From: Candidatus Altimarinota bacterium
GTDB taxonomy: Bacteria > Patescibacteriota > Gracilibacteria > UM-FILTER-43-11
NCBI GenBank assembly: GCA_029934675.1
Contig: JAOZLT010000075.1
Location: 1 to 6,718 of the forward strand
DNA: 6,718 nt
Direction: 5' to 3'
Positions within the stretch are counted from its first letter, which is position 1. Every line of letters begins with the position of its first letter. The translations under genes and the position numbers were made by a program. The notes beneath the pieces are model-generated. The model made no database searches, had not been told where the DNA came from, and was given only the letters and a program-made list of their open reading frames with translations. Positions 6,500-6,718 of this stretch are shown here, in pieces.

Positions 6500-6536
6500 A
6501 ATAATAAAAGTTAAAAATTATTTAATTTACTATTAT

Positions 6537-6565
6537 AGTATAGCATATTATAATCTATACGTCAA
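6537..6565 (-). promoter_or_regulatory. Strong sigma70-type promoter for the 211-aa gene
   Basis: Read on the - strand: -35 TTGACG (6565-6560), a 17-bp spacer, then -10 TATACT (6542-6537) preceded by TGC, an extended -10. Both hexamers match consensus at 5 of 6. The predicted start near 6530 gives a leader of about 30 nt before the ATG at 6499. It lies 22 bp beyond the tRNA 3' end, so the protein gene has its own promoter and need not depend on tRNA read-through. Confidence 0.85.
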
Positions 6566-6580
6566 TTCGGGATTGCACGT

Positions 6581-6587
6581 AAAAAAA
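6581..6587 (-). terminator. Possible U-tract terminator abutting the tRNA
   Basis: Seven Ts on the - strand follow the encoded CCA of the tRNA directly. The folded acceptor helix plus this U-tract could end transcription, or the tract may simply be where the 3' trailer is cut. No separate hairpin is present between the tRNA and the T-run. Confidence 0.35.
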
Positions 6588-6664
6588 TGGTACGCCCAGA
6601 GGGATTCGAACCCCCGACACCTGGTTCCGAAGACCAGTGCTCTAATCCGCTGAGCTATGGGCGC
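6588..6664 (-). tRNA. tRNA-Arg (anticodon UCG)
   Basis: A complete 77-nt cloverleaf on the - strand. The 7-bp acceptor stem GCGCCCA/TGGGCGT closes with a G1-U72 wobble; then A73 and an encoded CCA. The D arm is GCTC/GAGC, with loop AGCGGATTA carrying the G18-G19 pair and A20, an arginine identity base. The anticodon stem CTGGT/ACCAG holds the loop CTTCGGA with anticodon TCG at 6630-6628, reading CGA and CGG-type arginine codons. The T arm is GGGGG/CCCTC (one G-U) with loop TTCGAAT. The upstream 54 bp to the window edge are AT-rich and show no convincing -35/-10 pair (GATAAA about 15 nt upstream is the best -10). Confidence 0.97.
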
Positions 6665-6718
6665 ATACCAAAAAAGAGTTTATCAGAGTTTAGTTTTATA
6701 GTCATTAGATTTTTTGAT

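Overview
The window is AT-rich bacterial DNA with four protein-coding genes and one tRNA. From the + strand's left edge the order is: a large protein of unknown function, cut off at its 5' end; gyrB (DNA gyrase subunit B); and secF (Sec translocon accessory subunit). Converging on secF from the - strand are a tRNA-Arg(UCG) gene and a small gene of unknown function. Only gyrB, secF and the tRNA are recognisable by sequence.

The likely source is an uncultivated bacterium of the Candidate Phyla Radiation (Patescibacteria). This is an inference. It rests on low GC, two long proteins of unknown family beside highly conserved housekeeping genes, the absence of Shine-Dalgarno motifs, and intergenic spacers full of TCGAAAT-type and CTCTTAA-type short repeats. 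TGA is used as a stop (secF) and never appears inside the four reading frames. That argues against the TGA=Gly code of Gracilibacteria/SR1.

Region by region. 1-2475 holds the unknown protein: a helical N-terminal half, four copies of a beta-type module, an acidic linker and a cysteine-rich C-terminal domain. 2476-2633 holds its intrinsic terminator and a 7-bp-periodic repeat patch with a hairpin. 2634-4667 is gyrB, complete, with an unusual acidic insert. 4668-4775 holds a second 7-bp-periodic repeat family around a 16-bp palindrome, then a TATAAT box close to the secF start. 4776-5696 is secF, without a neighbouring secD. 5697-5863 holds a heptamer repeat, a pyrimidine tract, a GC-rich patch and a hairpin terminator that can serve both converging genes. 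5864-6499 (-) is the unknown 211-aa protein, with a near-consensus sigma70-type promoter at 6537-6565. 6588-6664 (-) is tRNA-Arg.

The genes do not form an obvious pathway. gyrB and secF are separate housekeeping functions (DNA supercoiling, protein export), and each gene seems to carry its own transcription signals. The most unusual content is the modular unknown protein and the heptanucleotide repeats in the spacers. I found no CRISPR array, transposase, rRNA or clear new defence or mobile system.
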